The position numbers were made by a program, and so were the translations under genes. The notes under the pieces were generated by a model, which saw nothing but the letters and a program-made list of their open reading frames with translations, was not told where the DNA came from and did not search any database. Source: an uncultured Oscillospiraceae bacterium (GTDB taxonomy: Bacteria > Bacillota > Clostridia > Oscillospirales > Ruminococcaceae). From it: a stretch of 64,000 nucleotides of DNA. This document shows positions 26,812-34,875 of this stretch, piece by piece (the stretch's first letter is position 1; the number at the start of each line of letters is the position of its first letter). The stretch covers positions 8,643 through 72,642 of the forward strand of contig CAJULF010000004.1 in the NCBI GenBank assembly GCA_910587135.1, read 5' to 3'.

Positions 26812-27213
26812 ATGGTAAATCCCTATTCGGCATATAAAAAGTCCTCCGTTTCCACTATGACCCCAGTTGAGGTTGTCATAAAGCTCTATGCGGAAATCGA
26901 GCGTCAGCTTGCCATCGGTGTAAGCTGTGTTGAGGAAAAGAAGGACAACGCCAAGGCAAATGAGGCTTTCCTTAAGGCTCAGGAGTGCATCTCAGCGCTT
27001 CGGGAGTCACTGGATATGTCTATCCCTATTTCCAATAATCTTGAACAGCTTTATGTTTTCTTCTACAAGGAAATGATAAACGCCAATATTCATAAAGACT
27101 GCACCGAAATCAAAAAGATAATCCCCATGATAGCCGATCTGCGCGACGCTTTTACACAGATAAGCCAGATGACTAAAGAGGAGATAGAGGCGCAGGAAAA
27201 GGGCAAAAAATAG
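26812..27213 (+). CDS. fliS: Flagellin export chaperone FliS
   Basis: FliS binds the C-terminus of flagellin and prevents premature polymerisation. The 133-residue helical protein has the expected N-terminal pattern NPYSAYKKSSVSTMTPVEVV and the helix KLYAEIERQLAIGV. It lies directly after fliD, the canonical position. Confidence 0.94.
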   Translation: MVNPYSAYKKSSVSTMTPVEVVIKLYAEIERQLAIGVSCVEEKKDNAKANEAFLKAQECISALRESLDMSIPISNNLEQLYVFFYKEMINANIHKDCTEIKKIIPMIADLRDAFTQISQMTKEEIEAQEKGKK

Positions 27214-27362
27214 CTCGTTTGTCACCTTTATAAAGGCGGCGGACAGGATTTTGGGGGGCGTTTCCTTTTGGGGAGTATTCGGCAAAAACGGTAACATATT
27301 TATCGGAAGCTTATATAATATAAAAAATACCTAAGATCAGCAGGTGTAAGGGGGGATTTACT

Positions 27363-27848
27363 ATGGCAGAGCTGTACGGCTGCGATAGAGTAATTGAGAT
27401 AATGGAGCAGATTTTGCAGACGCTTCAGACATACGAAAAGGAAACGGACACCATGGTAAACGCCGACCTTGAAACGCTTCAGCGTGGTTTGATAGCGCGC
27501 AACGAGCTTATTGAAACGCTTGATATGCTCAAAGACGATCTGGACGGAGCGGTCGAGTTTGAAATGGGTGAGGAGCGCGATCTGCTGAAAAACCTTGTAA
27601 GAGGCAGCTATGTTTCGGTGGTGCTGGATGACCCACACAGAAGGGTGCAGCGGCTTCAGAGCAACATTGCTGTTGCGAAGCAGCGCATACTGGATAAGGA
27701 CAGGGTCATTTCCGAGCAGTTCAGAAATCAGCATCAGGACTCCCGAAAAGAGCTTGAGCAGCTGCGGCAGACCAAGCAGAAAATCGGCTATTACAACAGC
27801 GCGGTTGTCGGCAGAGCCACGGGTCAGTCGCTCAATAAAAATCTTTAA
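27363..27848 (+). CDS. FliT/FlgN-like helical protein at the end of the flagellar operon
   Basis: The 161-residue protein is predicted all-helical with heptad repeats (EIMEQILQTLQTYEKETDTM; ERDLLKNLVRGS). The position after fliS suggests a FliT-type chaperone for FliD, but sequence similarity is weak and length is greater than FliT. A strong AAGGGGGGAT site precedes the ATG. A terminator follows directly. Function is inferred from context only. Confidence 0.65.
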   Translation: MAELYGCDRVIEIMEQILQTLQTYEKETDTMVNADLETLQRGLIARNELIETLDMLKDDLDGAVEFEMGEERDLLKNLVRGSYVSVVLDDPHRRVQRLQSNIAVAKQRILDKDRVISEQFRNQHQDSRKELEQLRQTKQKIGYYNSAVVGRATGQSLNKNL

Positions 27849-27854
27849 CATTAA

Positions 27855-27876
27855 ATGCCGCCTTTCGGGGCGGCAT
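27855..27876 (+). terminator. Terminator at the end of the flagellar operon
   Basis: ATGCCGCC and GGCGGCAT pair around TTTCGG. The following bases are the border of a dispersed element rather than a U-tract. Confidence 0.7.
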
Positions 27877-27877
27877 T

Positions 27878-28089
27878 AGATTGTATATAAAGGTTGATTA
27901 TATTAAAAAATTTCAAAATTTCCGCAATCACGCGCCGTTCGCTGCGCTCACTCCGCGCGATTGCGGAAACCGGTCAGAATTTGCGTAGCAAATTCCGACA
28001 CTTTTTAAATTTCATGCGCCGACATTGCGTGGCAAATAAGCTTTTAGAAAAAGCCTCAGATTGTAGAAAAAGCTTTTTTGCCGCGCAAT
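27878..28089 (-). repeat. Dispersed palindromic element, copy C with a second truncated end
   Basis: A reverse copy runs from 27878 (AGATTGTATATAAAGGTTGA) to about 28052. Its internal hairpins are CCGCAATC/GATTGCGG and GTCAGAATTTGC/GCAAATTCCGAC. From 28057 a truncated forward end follows (AGATTGTAGAAAAAGC, then CCGCGCAAT), so two insertions or a tandem rearrangement are superimposed. Confidence 0.8.
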
Positions 28090-28189
28090 TCAATAAAATT
28101 TATCTCTGATAACCCCATACAAAGTTTAAAGGCTTATTTTGTTAAATATTCACAAAAAAATTTGCGATTTTCTTTTTTTACTAAAACGC

Positions 28190-28218
28190 TTGCAAAAAAG
28201 CGCATTTTATTGTATAAT
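28190..28218 (+). promoter_or_regulatory. Promoter of the EAL-HDOD gene
   Basis: TTGCAA (28190-28195) and TATAAT (28213-28218) are separated by 17 bases. The leader to 28335 is about 110 nt. Confidence 0.8.
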
Positions 28219-28334
28219 TATTGTTAAGAATATACGCTTGAAACGCGGCGGTCGTGCAGATGTGTTACGGCGTCATGATATCGTTTCGGGGATCAGGCGT
28301 GTGAAGCAAATTCCGGTTTAAGGGGTGTGAGAGT

Positions 28335-29549
28335 ATGGATGTTTATATGGCGCGTCAGCCTATTTTCGGAGAGGATGACAAGGTGTATGCCTATGAGCTT
28401 CTTTACAGGAGCAACGCCAAGGATAACTGCTATACGGGCGTAAGCGGCGATGAATCGACCGCCGACGTGGTCACCAATGCCTTTTTCGGACTTGATGTAC
28501 GCAATATAATCGGAAATGCCCGCGCGTTTATAAATTTTACCGGAAATCTGCTTAAACACGGAGTTCCTCATATGATATCACCCGATATTCTGGTGGTTGA
28601 GGTGCTTGAAAATCAAATGATGGATGAGGATATCCTGAACGCCTGTCAGGAGCTTAAGGAACGCGGATATATGATCGCGCTGGACGATTTTGAATACGAA
28701 AACGCTTACAGCGAGCTGTTTCAGATGGGAGACCTTGTAAAGATAGATTTCAGAACGTCGCAGAAATCAATAGAGGAGACAGCTTATATCTGCCGCTACT
28801 GCAACAAGCTGATGCTTGCTGAGAAAATTGAGAACCGCGAGGAGTATGAGTACGCCAAGCGGTTGGGCTGCACCTTTACCCAAGGTTATTTTTTCGCGAA
28901 ACCGACGATAATGTCGCGCACCAGTATTCAGCCGCTGCCAATAAATTTTATGCAGGTGATGCAGCTTGTGTCGCAGCCCGAACCGGAAATCGCGGAAATA
29001 GTGGAGGTCATCTCACGGGATACCGCCATGTGTCAGCGTCTGCTCAGACTTATCAATTCGGTGTACTTCGGTGTCAGAAACAGGGTCAGCTCCATAAGTC
29101 AGGCGCTGGTTATACTTGGGCTTGATTACCTGCGCGAGTGGGTCTATCTGATGGGAATGCAGCGAATAACGCAGAACGACAATGTTGAGATTATGCGGCT
29201 GTCGGTGCTTACGGCGAAATTTTGCCGTGCACTGTCGCAGCTAATCCCATCGGTTGAGTCGGAGGGAGAAGCCTTTTATTTAATGGGTCTGCTGTCGATG
29301 ATCACATACAGCGGCGAAAAGGAGCTTGAGCAGACGCTTGAGGAATTCCCGCTGACAGAGGAGATCAAAAACGGACTTATGCGCAAGGGCGGCGTTTACA
29401 GCGACGTGTTCGAGATGGCTTACAATTATGAAAAGGGAAACTGGGATATAGTGGATAAATTTGCCGAGAAATACGGTCTTAACGGTGAGAAGATATCCGA
29501 TGTTTTCGTGGAATGTGTAAAAGACGCGGAGCGGATAAAAATGCTTTAG
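28335..29549 (+). CDS. EAL-HDOD signalling protein (YuxH family)
   Basis: The first half (residues 1-195) is an EAL-type domain: YAYELLYRSN, VVEVLENQMMD, ALDDFEYENAY, LVKIDF and TQGYFFAKP are its successive motifs. The second half is an HDOD domain (PEIAEIVEVISRDTAMCQRLLRLINS, then VSSISQALVILGLDYLREW). Many catalytic EAL positions can be recognised, but YuxH proteins are mostly thought to be regulatory rather than phosphodiesterases. At 404 residues it is full length. Together with the GGDEF protein at 1.3 kb it suggests cyclic di-GMP-linked control of motility; this is inference. The next gene follows after 15 bases. Confidence 0.9.
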   Translation: MDVYMARQPIFGEDDKVYAYELLYRSNAKDNCYTGVSGDESTADVVTNAFFGLDVRNIIGNARAFINFTGNLLKHGVPHMISPDILVVEVLENQMMDEDILNACQELKERGYMIALDDFEYENAYSELFQMGDLVKIDFRTSQKSIEETAYICRYCNKLMLAEKIENREEYEYAKRLGCTFTQGYFFAKPTIMSRTSIQPLPINFMQVMQLVSQPEPEIAEIVEVISRDTAMCQRLLRLINSVYFGVRNRVSSISQALVILGLDYLREWVYLMGMQRITQNDNVEIMRLSVLTAKFCRALSQLIPSVESEGEAFYLMGLLSMITYSGEKELEQTLEEFPLTEEIKNGLMRKGGVYSDVFEMAYNYEKGNWDIVDKFAEKYGLNGEKISDVFVECVKDAERIKML

Positions 29550-29564
29550 GCGGGGAGGCGTAAG

Positions 29565-30278
29565 ATGGGACTTTTCGATATGCTGACTAATTTGTTTAAC
29601 AGTGAGGAATACAAGAAAAATCCGGTTTCACAGAATTTGACTGATGGGCAGCTTGCCGCAATAAATATAGGGGCGATAAACGCGGAGCAGACAGGGTATT
29701 TTTGTGACAGCATGAAAACGGGAGCTGATATTTCAGAAATCAAAGAAAATCCGGAAAATTATTGTGGCATAACAGATAGCTTTTCGGCAGTCGATACCTT
29801 GGATTGGCTCTTGGAGAAAGGGCACAGGGTGTATTTTGACATCATAAAGGGTTTGGTTTCCGGTAAAGCAACGGGCATTGACGGCAGCGTGCCTGAGTCA
29901 CGGGAAAAGGAGCGGATCAACGAATATATTTCCAATCTGGAAGATACCCTGGACGAGCTTGTTGAAGAGAATTTTTTAAGTCAAAAGAGCGCTCTGGCGA
30001 ATTGTTCAATTGCCGCTTGGGATATGGGACGTATGGTTACGGTAGCCCGCTGCTGCTGTGAAGCGGGATATATATCCGAGGAAAACGCTTGGAGCTACAT
30101 AAATAATGCGCATATTGCGAGCAATAAGCAATATGGTTCATGGAAGGAATTTGCCTGCGGTTATATTATCGGCAGGGCAATGTGGTCGGGAAGCAATATG
30201 TCGCTCAACGGCATCATGGCTATTGCAGAGGGGCTTTTACAAGATGATGAAAGCCCGTGGATGCAAATTGAATTCTGA
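29565..30278 (+). CDS. DUF1266 family protein
   Basis: The 237-residue soluble protein has the DUF1266 core: NCSIAAWDMGRMVTVARCCC, then GYISEENAWSYINNA, then YGSWKEFACGYIIGRAMWSG. The biochemical role of the family is unknown. A GGAGGCG site precedes the ATG. It may be co-transcribed with the EAL-HDOD gene and the following FkbM-like gene. Confidence 0.8.
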   Translation: MGLFDMLTNLFNSEEYKKNPVSQNLTDGQLAAINIGAINAEQTGYFCDSMKTGADISEIKENPENYCGITDSFSAVDTLDWLLEKGHRVYFDIIKGLVSGKATGIDGSVPESREKERINEYISNLEDTLDELVEENFLSQKSALANCSIAAWDMGRMVTVARCCCEAGYISEENAWSYINNAHIASNKQYGSWKEFACGYIIGRAMWSGSNMSLNGIMAIAEGLLQDDESPWMQIEF

Positions 30279-30307
30279 TATTGTCTTTGGTTCAGTGAGA
30301 GGTAATG

Positions 30308-31402
30308 ATGGGATTTTTTATTGATGATATCCAAAGCGGTCTGTGGGACTATCTGAAGCAGACCAAAAAGAAAATCGTATTATACGGAATGGGTGACGGT
30401 GCCGAGAAGATAAAGTCCGTTTTGGACGAAATCGGCGCGGAGGTCGCGGATGTTATGGCAAGCGACGGATTTGTGCGTGGGCACAGCTTTCTCGGCTTCC
30501 GCGTGAAAAATCTCTCCGAGATAGAGGAGCTTTACGGCGATGACTTTCTGATACTGCTGTGTTTCGGAACTCAGCTGCCCGACGTGCTGGAGCAGATATA
30601 CGATATAGCTCAGCGGCATGAGCTTTACGCTCCAAACGTTCCCGTTGTGGGCGAGGGATTGTTTACCCCCGAATACGCGAGAGAGCACAAAAGCGAGTTT
30701 AAGCAGGTGTACGGACTTCTTGAGGACGAGCAGTCAAGAAAAGTGTTCGAGTCGGTGATACGATATAAAATAAGCGGCAGGCTTGATTATCTGCGCGGCT
30801 GCGAAACTCCGTCCGAGGAGAAATTCGAGCTGTTGGGGATAGGCGTGGAGGAGATTTACGCCGACCTTGGCGCTTATAACGGGGATACACTGGTGGAGTT
30901 CCTAAACGAAACCTCGATGCAGTTCAAAAAGATGTACGCGATGGAGCCGGACATGAAAAACTATCATAAGCTGAAAAGAAGGCTTTACATGATAGGCTCT
31001 GCAATGCTGGAGGCGTACAATGTGGGCGCATGGAACGAGGACACGTCGATGATGTTCAGCCTCAGGGCGGGCAGAAGCTCGCGGGCTGTTCCGGAGGCGG
31101 GTTCGGACTACAATCCCGCGAGGTTCCGCGAGATAAAGATGATGAAGCTTGACACGATGCTTTGCGGTGGGGACGCTACCTATATCAAATATGATGTTGA
31201 GGGCAGCGAGATACAGGCTGTTGAGGGCAGCAGGGAAACGATCGCCCGCTGCCATCCCAAACTGAATGTGGCGCTGTATCACCGAAACGAGGATATGTTC
31301 GCGATTCCGCTGAAAATTTACGAAATGAACAAAAAATATCGTATGTTTATGCGTCATCATCCGTATGTGCCCGACTGGGACACTAATTTATATTGTCTTT
31401 AA
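30308..31402 (+). CDS. FkbM-family methyltransferase
   Basis: The C-terminal half (from about residue 180) has a Rossmann methyltransferase signature (EEIYADLGAYNGDTLVEFL), the acidic second strand (YAMEPDMKNY) and the FkbM feature KYDVEGSEIQAVEGS followed by HPKLNVALYH. The N-terminal 100 residues look like a nucleotide-binding domain of the kind fused to glycan-modifying enzymes (KKIVLYGMGDGAEKIKSVL). The substrate cannot be read from sequence; family members methylate sugars or other small molecules. Of two adjacent ATG codons, the one at 30308 has better spacing from GAGAGG. Confidence 0.85.
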   Translation: MGFFIDDIQSGLWDYLKQTKKKIVLYGMGDGAEKIKSVLDEIGAEVADVMASDGFVRGHSFLGFRVKNLSEIEELYGDDFLILLCFGTQLPDVLEQIYDIAQRHELYAPNVPVVGEGLFTPEYAREHKSEFKQVYGLLEDEQSRKVFESVIRYKISGRLDYLRGCETPSEEKFELLGIGVEEIYADLGAYNGDTLVEFLNETSMQFKKMYAMEPDMKNYHKLKRRLYMIGSAMLEAYNVGAWNEDTSMMFSLRAGRSSRAVPEAGSDYNPARFREIKMMKLDTMLCGGDATYIKYDVEGSEIQAVEGSRETIARCHPKLNVALYHRNEDMFAIPLKIYEMNKKYRMFMRHHPYVPDWDTNLYCL

Positions 31403-31444
31403 AGAAAGGAGCGGCGAAGCAACGCCGCGCCGAAGGGGGATATT

Positions 31445-32224
31445 ATGAGATTAGTTATAGGAATAATTTTGGTCGTACTGCTTGCTGCGGCACTGGTGGG
31501 ATATCTGATACTGGTGCTGAACACCGAGCAGATGATATACTGCGGTGACATCTCAAGTCAGGATTCGTCCCGCAATTACATAACGCGGATATATACCACC
31601 GACCTTAGCGCCGATGAGGTGTTAGGTGAGATAGTGACGACCATGAGCAGCACCGTTGAGGACAGCGTTCCCGTGGACGAGCTGACGCGGATACTCGCAA
31701 CATATCAGGACATAATATACGCGCCTGTGTTCGCGCTTGACCTGCAGCAGATAGACGAATCCACCTATGTGCTTACGGGCAGTGTGTATAACGGGCTCAA
31801 GGACAACGGCGAGCCTGCGGAAACGGAATATGTTTACAGGAATATGGGGCTTGCGGCGGGTATTACCAACGGAGCTGTTGTAGCGGCTCAGAATGTTTAT
31901 CCGCTTGTTGAGAGCAAGAACGGAGAGATCGAGTTCCAGACACGAAGAGAGGTTGTTGACCCGATAATTACCGATAACGGAACGGGCGCGGCATTCGCTT
32001 TCAAGGATTGTGACAGCTTCCGTCTTGTGTTCACCGAAACCGATGAGCTTACCGCATCGCTTTCGCTGGCATATACTTATGATGTGGTTGCGGTCAGCCC
32101 CTTTGATTTCACCTCGGTGGACGGCGGCGTTATGTATCTGACGGTTGAGATAGCGTATAACGACGACGGAGTGCTGACACCGGTGTATACGCTGGAGCGC
32201 GGCACGGTACAAGTGGTGGGGTAG
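31445..32224 (+). CDS. Membrane-anchored protein of unknown function
   Basis: The 259-residue protein has one N-terminal TM helix or uncleaved signal (LVIGIILVVLLAAALVGYLILVL) and an extracytoplasmic domain with alternating hydrophobic residues, probably beta-rich. I recognise no family. The ATG is preceded by a spaced GAAGGGGG. It follows the FkbM gene after 42 bases containing a small GCGGCG/CGCCGC hairpin. Confidence 0.75.
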   Translation: MRLVIGIILVVLLAAALVGYLILVLNTEQMIYCGDISSQDSSRNYITRIYTTDLSADEVLGEIVTTMSSTVEDSVPVDELTRILATYQDIIYAPVFALDLQQIDESTYVLTGSVYNGLKDNGEPAETEYVYRNMGLAAGITNGAVVAAQNVYPLVESKNGEIEFQTRREVVDPIITDNGTGAAFAFKDCDSFRLVFTETDELTASLSLAYTYDVVAVSPFDFTSVDGGVMYLTVEIAYNDDGVLTPVYTLERGTVQVVG

Positions 32225-32307
32225 ACCTATATTCTTTCATTATAGGCGATCGGAGGTTGTTCGTGTTCGGGCAGCCTCTGAAAGCTGTTGTGATATGTAT
32301 TATATTA

Positions 32308-32397
32308 ATTCCTCATTGAAAGTGTACACAAAAAATCTTCGCAAAAACCATATATCGGAGTATTTGCTCGATTTTTTGTACACTTTCTAATGGGAAT
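32308..32397. repeat. 90-bp near-perfect inverted repeat
   Basis: The arms ATTCC-TCATTGAAAGTGTACA and its counterpart ending TGTACACTTTCTAATGGGAAT pair over about 38 positions with few mismatches, and continue inward through CAAAAAATC/GATTTTTTG. It could be a minimal MITE or a large hairpin. It lies in a gap of 456 bases without a gene. Confidence 0.7.
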
Positions 32398-32437
32398 AAG
32401 TATTAGTTGTGCCGCCTTAAAATTCAATATTATATCA

Positions 32438-32626
32438 GCTTGAAGAAAAAGTCTATTGGCAGCGAAATGTCGGCACATGAAATTTCAAAAAGTGTCAGAA
32501 TTTGCGAAGCAAGTTCCGAACGGTTCCCGCAATCGCGCGGAGTGAGTGAAGTGAACGGCTCGTGCTTGCGGGAATTTGGAATTTTTTTTAATAATTAGCC
32601 TTAGGTCAACCTTTATATACACGCTG
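32438..32626 (+). repeat. Dispersed palindromic element, copy D
   Basis: This forward copy starts AGCTTGAAGAAAAAG and ends GGTCAACCTTTATATAC. It carries GAAATGTCGGCACATGAAAT, an apical stem GTCAGAATTTGC/GCAAGTTCCGAAC with paired changes relative to other copies, and a second stem closed by TTCCCGCAA/TTGCGGGAA. Confidence 0.85.
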
Positions 32627-32680
32627 ATATTACGGCATTTTCATAGGCAGGCGGCGTAAATTATTACATCGGGAGAGTAT

Positions 32681-33610
32681 ATGCGATGTGAATTATGCCC
32701 GCGCAGGTGCGGGGTCGACAGGGCGCGGGGCAACCGCGGATACTGCGGAATGAGCGATAATTTGACGGCGGCGCGCGCCGCGCTTCATTATTGGGAGGAG
32801 CCTTGTATTTCGGGAACCCGCGGAAGCGGAACGGTGTTTTTCTCGGGGTGCGTTATGAGATGTGCTTACTGCCAGAATTACTCGGTAAGCGGAGGATATG
32901 GCGAGGAGATAACCGTAAAGAGATTGTCGGAGATTTTTTTGGAGCTTGAGGAGCAGGGCGCGCATAATATCAATCTTGTGAATCCCACTCATTTTGTGCC
33001 GCAGATAATCAAGGCGCTGGACATGACAAAGGAACGGCTAAGAATCCCCGTTGTATATAACAGCGGCGGTTATGAGCGGGTGGAAACGCTCAGAATGCTT
33101 GAGGGATACGTGGACGTTTATCTTCCCGATGTAAAGTATTATTCGGAGGAGATCGCCGTAAGGCTTTCCAACGCTCCGAATTATTTTGAAACGGCTGCGG
33201 CGGCGGTCGGGGAGATGGTAAGGCAGACGGGCGCTCCCGTTTTTGATGGATACGGCTCTGTCGGACAAGCCGAGCCGCTTCCCGACGCGGTGCTGCTGAA
33301 AGGAACTGTCGTGCGCCATCTGGTTCTGCCTACGCTTTACAGGGACAGCATGGAGGTTATAAGGCGCATTGGCGAGCGCTTCGGTGACAGGATACTGTTC
33401 AGCCTTATGAGCCAGTATACGCCATTTGGCAGAGTCAGGACCGACAGTGCTTTTGCAAAGCTGAACAGGCGCGTTACCACGTTTGAGTACCGAAAGGCGC
33501 TGGATGCCGTACTCGCGGCGGGACTGCGGGGTTATATGCAGGAGAAAAGCTCCGCGAAAGAGGAGTATACCCCCGAGTTTGATTTGAGCGGGTTACGGGC
33601 GGAAAAGTGA
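32681..33610 (+). CDS. Radical SAM protein, PflX/COG1313-type
   Basis: The radical SAM signature CVMRCAYC (CxxxCxxC) lies at about residues 57-64, and an N-terminal Cys pattern CELCPRRCGVDRARGNRGYC suggests a further cofactor or zinc site. The rest matches the putative pyruvate formate-lyase-activating-enzyme-like family (HNINLVNPTHFVPQI, YVDVYLPDVKYYS, RHLVLPTLY). The family's substrate is not established. At 309 residues it is full length. A GGGAGAG site precedes the ATG. The coding sequence is not preceded by an obvious promoter; element D fills the upstream gap. Confidence 0.85.
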   Translation: MRCELCPRRCGVDRARGNRGYCGMSDNLTAARAALHYWEEPCISGTRGSGTVFFSGCVMRCAYCQNYSVSGGYGEEITVKRLSEIFLELEEQGAHNINLVNPTHFVPQIIKALDMTKERLRIPVVYNSGGYERVETLRMLEGYVDVYLPDVKYYSEEIAVRLSNAPNYFETAAAAVGEMVRQTGAPVFDGYGSVGQAEPLPDAVLLKGTVVRHLVLPTLYRDSMEVIRRIGERFGDRILFSLMSQYTPFGRVRTDSAFAKLNRRVTTFEYRKALDAVLAAGLRGYMQEKSSAKEEYTPEFDLSGLRAEK

Positions 33611-33630
33611 AATCTTTTCGCGCAAACCCC

Positions 33631-33659
33631 TTTACAAAAAGACGATTATGTATTACAAT
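33631..33659 (+). promoter_or_regulatory. Promoter of the SGNH hydrolase gene
   Basis: TTTACA (33631-33636) and TACAAT (33654-33659) are separated by 17 bases. Confidence 0.75.
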
Positions 33660-33730
33660 ATTATTATGCGGGATATCCGCGCAGTAAATTAGAACAAGTT
33701 CTAAGAAAACGAAAAACGGAGCGGCTGATT

Positions 33731-34492
33731 ATGAAAAAATTTAATGAATTGAATCTGGGCGTGTCGGGCGACAGTATAACACAGGGCGAACAGTGGAGCT
33801 TTCATGTGTACAAAGCGCTGAATATGAAAAGTCACCACAATTCGGCGGTGGGAAGCTCGGTGTGGTATAAGAGAAGTGTGGAGTGCGGCGGCAGGGTACT
33901 CACCACACAGGAGTACGGTTCGCCCGATTTTGCGGGAATAAGCGCGGGCTGGGAGCCTACGGAGGATGCGGATGAGCTTCAAAAGCGCATGAATAACTGC
34001 GCGGTTGTACATATCAGGAAATTCCTCGCGGAGGTTGAAAGCGGAGAGTTCCCCGCGCCCGATATTTTTGTGTTCGCCTACGGAACAAACGACGCGGCGG
34101 AGTGCGTGGGCAGCGCGGAAGCGGCGCTTGAGGGAAAAAGCGCGGAGGACGCTGATCTTTTTACGGAAGCGGGCGCAATGCGCTGGTGCATACAGACAAT
34201 AATGGAGAAATTCCCCGAATGCCGTGTTTTCGTAATGACGCCTATTCAGTCGGGAAATCCCGCGCATAACGACAAAAACCGCGTTATAATAGAGAATATG
34301 AGTGCTGTCTGCCGTGAGCTTTCGGTTCAGATGATAGACTGCTACGGCGGCTGCGGTATATGCGAGAAATTCGAGACAAACGGCGGCGAGGGCAGATATC
34401 TGATTGACGGGCTGCACCCTAAGGCAAACGGGCAGCAGCTTCAGGGGAAATTTGTCGCCAAGGAGATTTATAATAATTATTTCAGCGTGTAA
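33731..34492 (+). CDS. SGNH/GDSL-family hydrolase
   Basis: The 253-residue protein has block I GVSGDSITQG (Ser nucleophile), block III FAYGTNDAAE (Gly/Asn oxyanion residues) and block V DGLHPKANG with the catalytic Asp-x-x-His. No signal peptide is seen, so it is probably cytoplasmic. Members deacylate lipids, sugars or peptidoglycan; the substrate here is unknown. Its stop codon is followed directly by an inverted-repeat element. Confidence 0.9.
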   Translation: MKKFNELNLGVSGDSITQGEQWSFHVYKALNMKSHHNSAVGSSVWYKRSVECGGRVLTTQEYGSPDFAGISAGWEPTEDADELQKRMNNCAVVHIRKFLAEVESGEFPAPDIFVFAYGTNDAAECVGSAEAALEGKSAEDADLFTEAGAMRWCIQTIMEKFPECRVFVMTPIQSGNPAHNDKNRVIIENMSAVCRELSVQMIDCYGGCGICEKFETNGGEGRYLIDGLHPKANGQQLQGKFVAKEIYNNYFSV

Positions 34493-34493
34493 G

Positions 34494-34652
34494 AGCCTGT
34501 TTAGTATCTCATCGCACGCATCTTGCTTGCTGATTTTCCGTCATACTTAAGCAAATTTTCTTGAAATACATACAGTATTTCGGCGAAAATTTGCCGTCGT
34601 CTGACGAAAAATTCGCTGCGCAATCTGCGCACGCCGAGATACTAAACAGGCT
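34494..34652. repeat. 159-bp inverted-repeat element (MITE-like)
   Basis: The terminal arms AGCCTGTTTAGTATCTC and GAGATACTAAACAGGCT are perfect inverted repeats of 17 bases. The interior is not coding and has minor internal palindromes (AAATTTTC/GAAAATTT). A possible decayed relative of one end (AGCCTGTTTGGTATTC) occurs at 39555-39570. A dispersed element of the main family abuts its right end. Confidence 0.75.
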
Positions 34653-34820
34653 ATAAAAAGGCTAAAATGCTGCACAATGTCGGCGCATCAAATTTCAAAA
34701 AGTTCAAATTTGCCATTTGGCAATTTGCACGATTTTCGTCGGACATGCGGAGTATGACCGGCGTAAATTTTGAAATTTTTAAAATAATCCCCATTAGGTC
34801 AACCTTTATATTCAAGCTGA
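34652..34820 (+). repeat. Dispersed palindromic element, copy E
   Basis: This forward copy carries the CACAATGTCGGCGCATC block, an apical stem CAAATTTGCC/GGCAATTTG, a shortened second stem and the AAATTTTGAAATTTTTAAAATAAT and GGTCAACCTTTATATTCAAGC ends (longest segment split here). It abuts the preceding inverted-repeat element. Confidence 0.8.
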
Positions 34821-34875
34821 ATATTATTTTATCTACTCGCGCAGAGCAGTATGTGTGATATGAAAGAGGAATAAA

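Noticed and set aside
32407..32598. Small frames such as MSAHEISKS... in the gaps at 32.4 and 60.5 kb
   Set aside because: They fall inside the dispersed palindromic element, vary with the hairpin arms and are not conserved as proteins.
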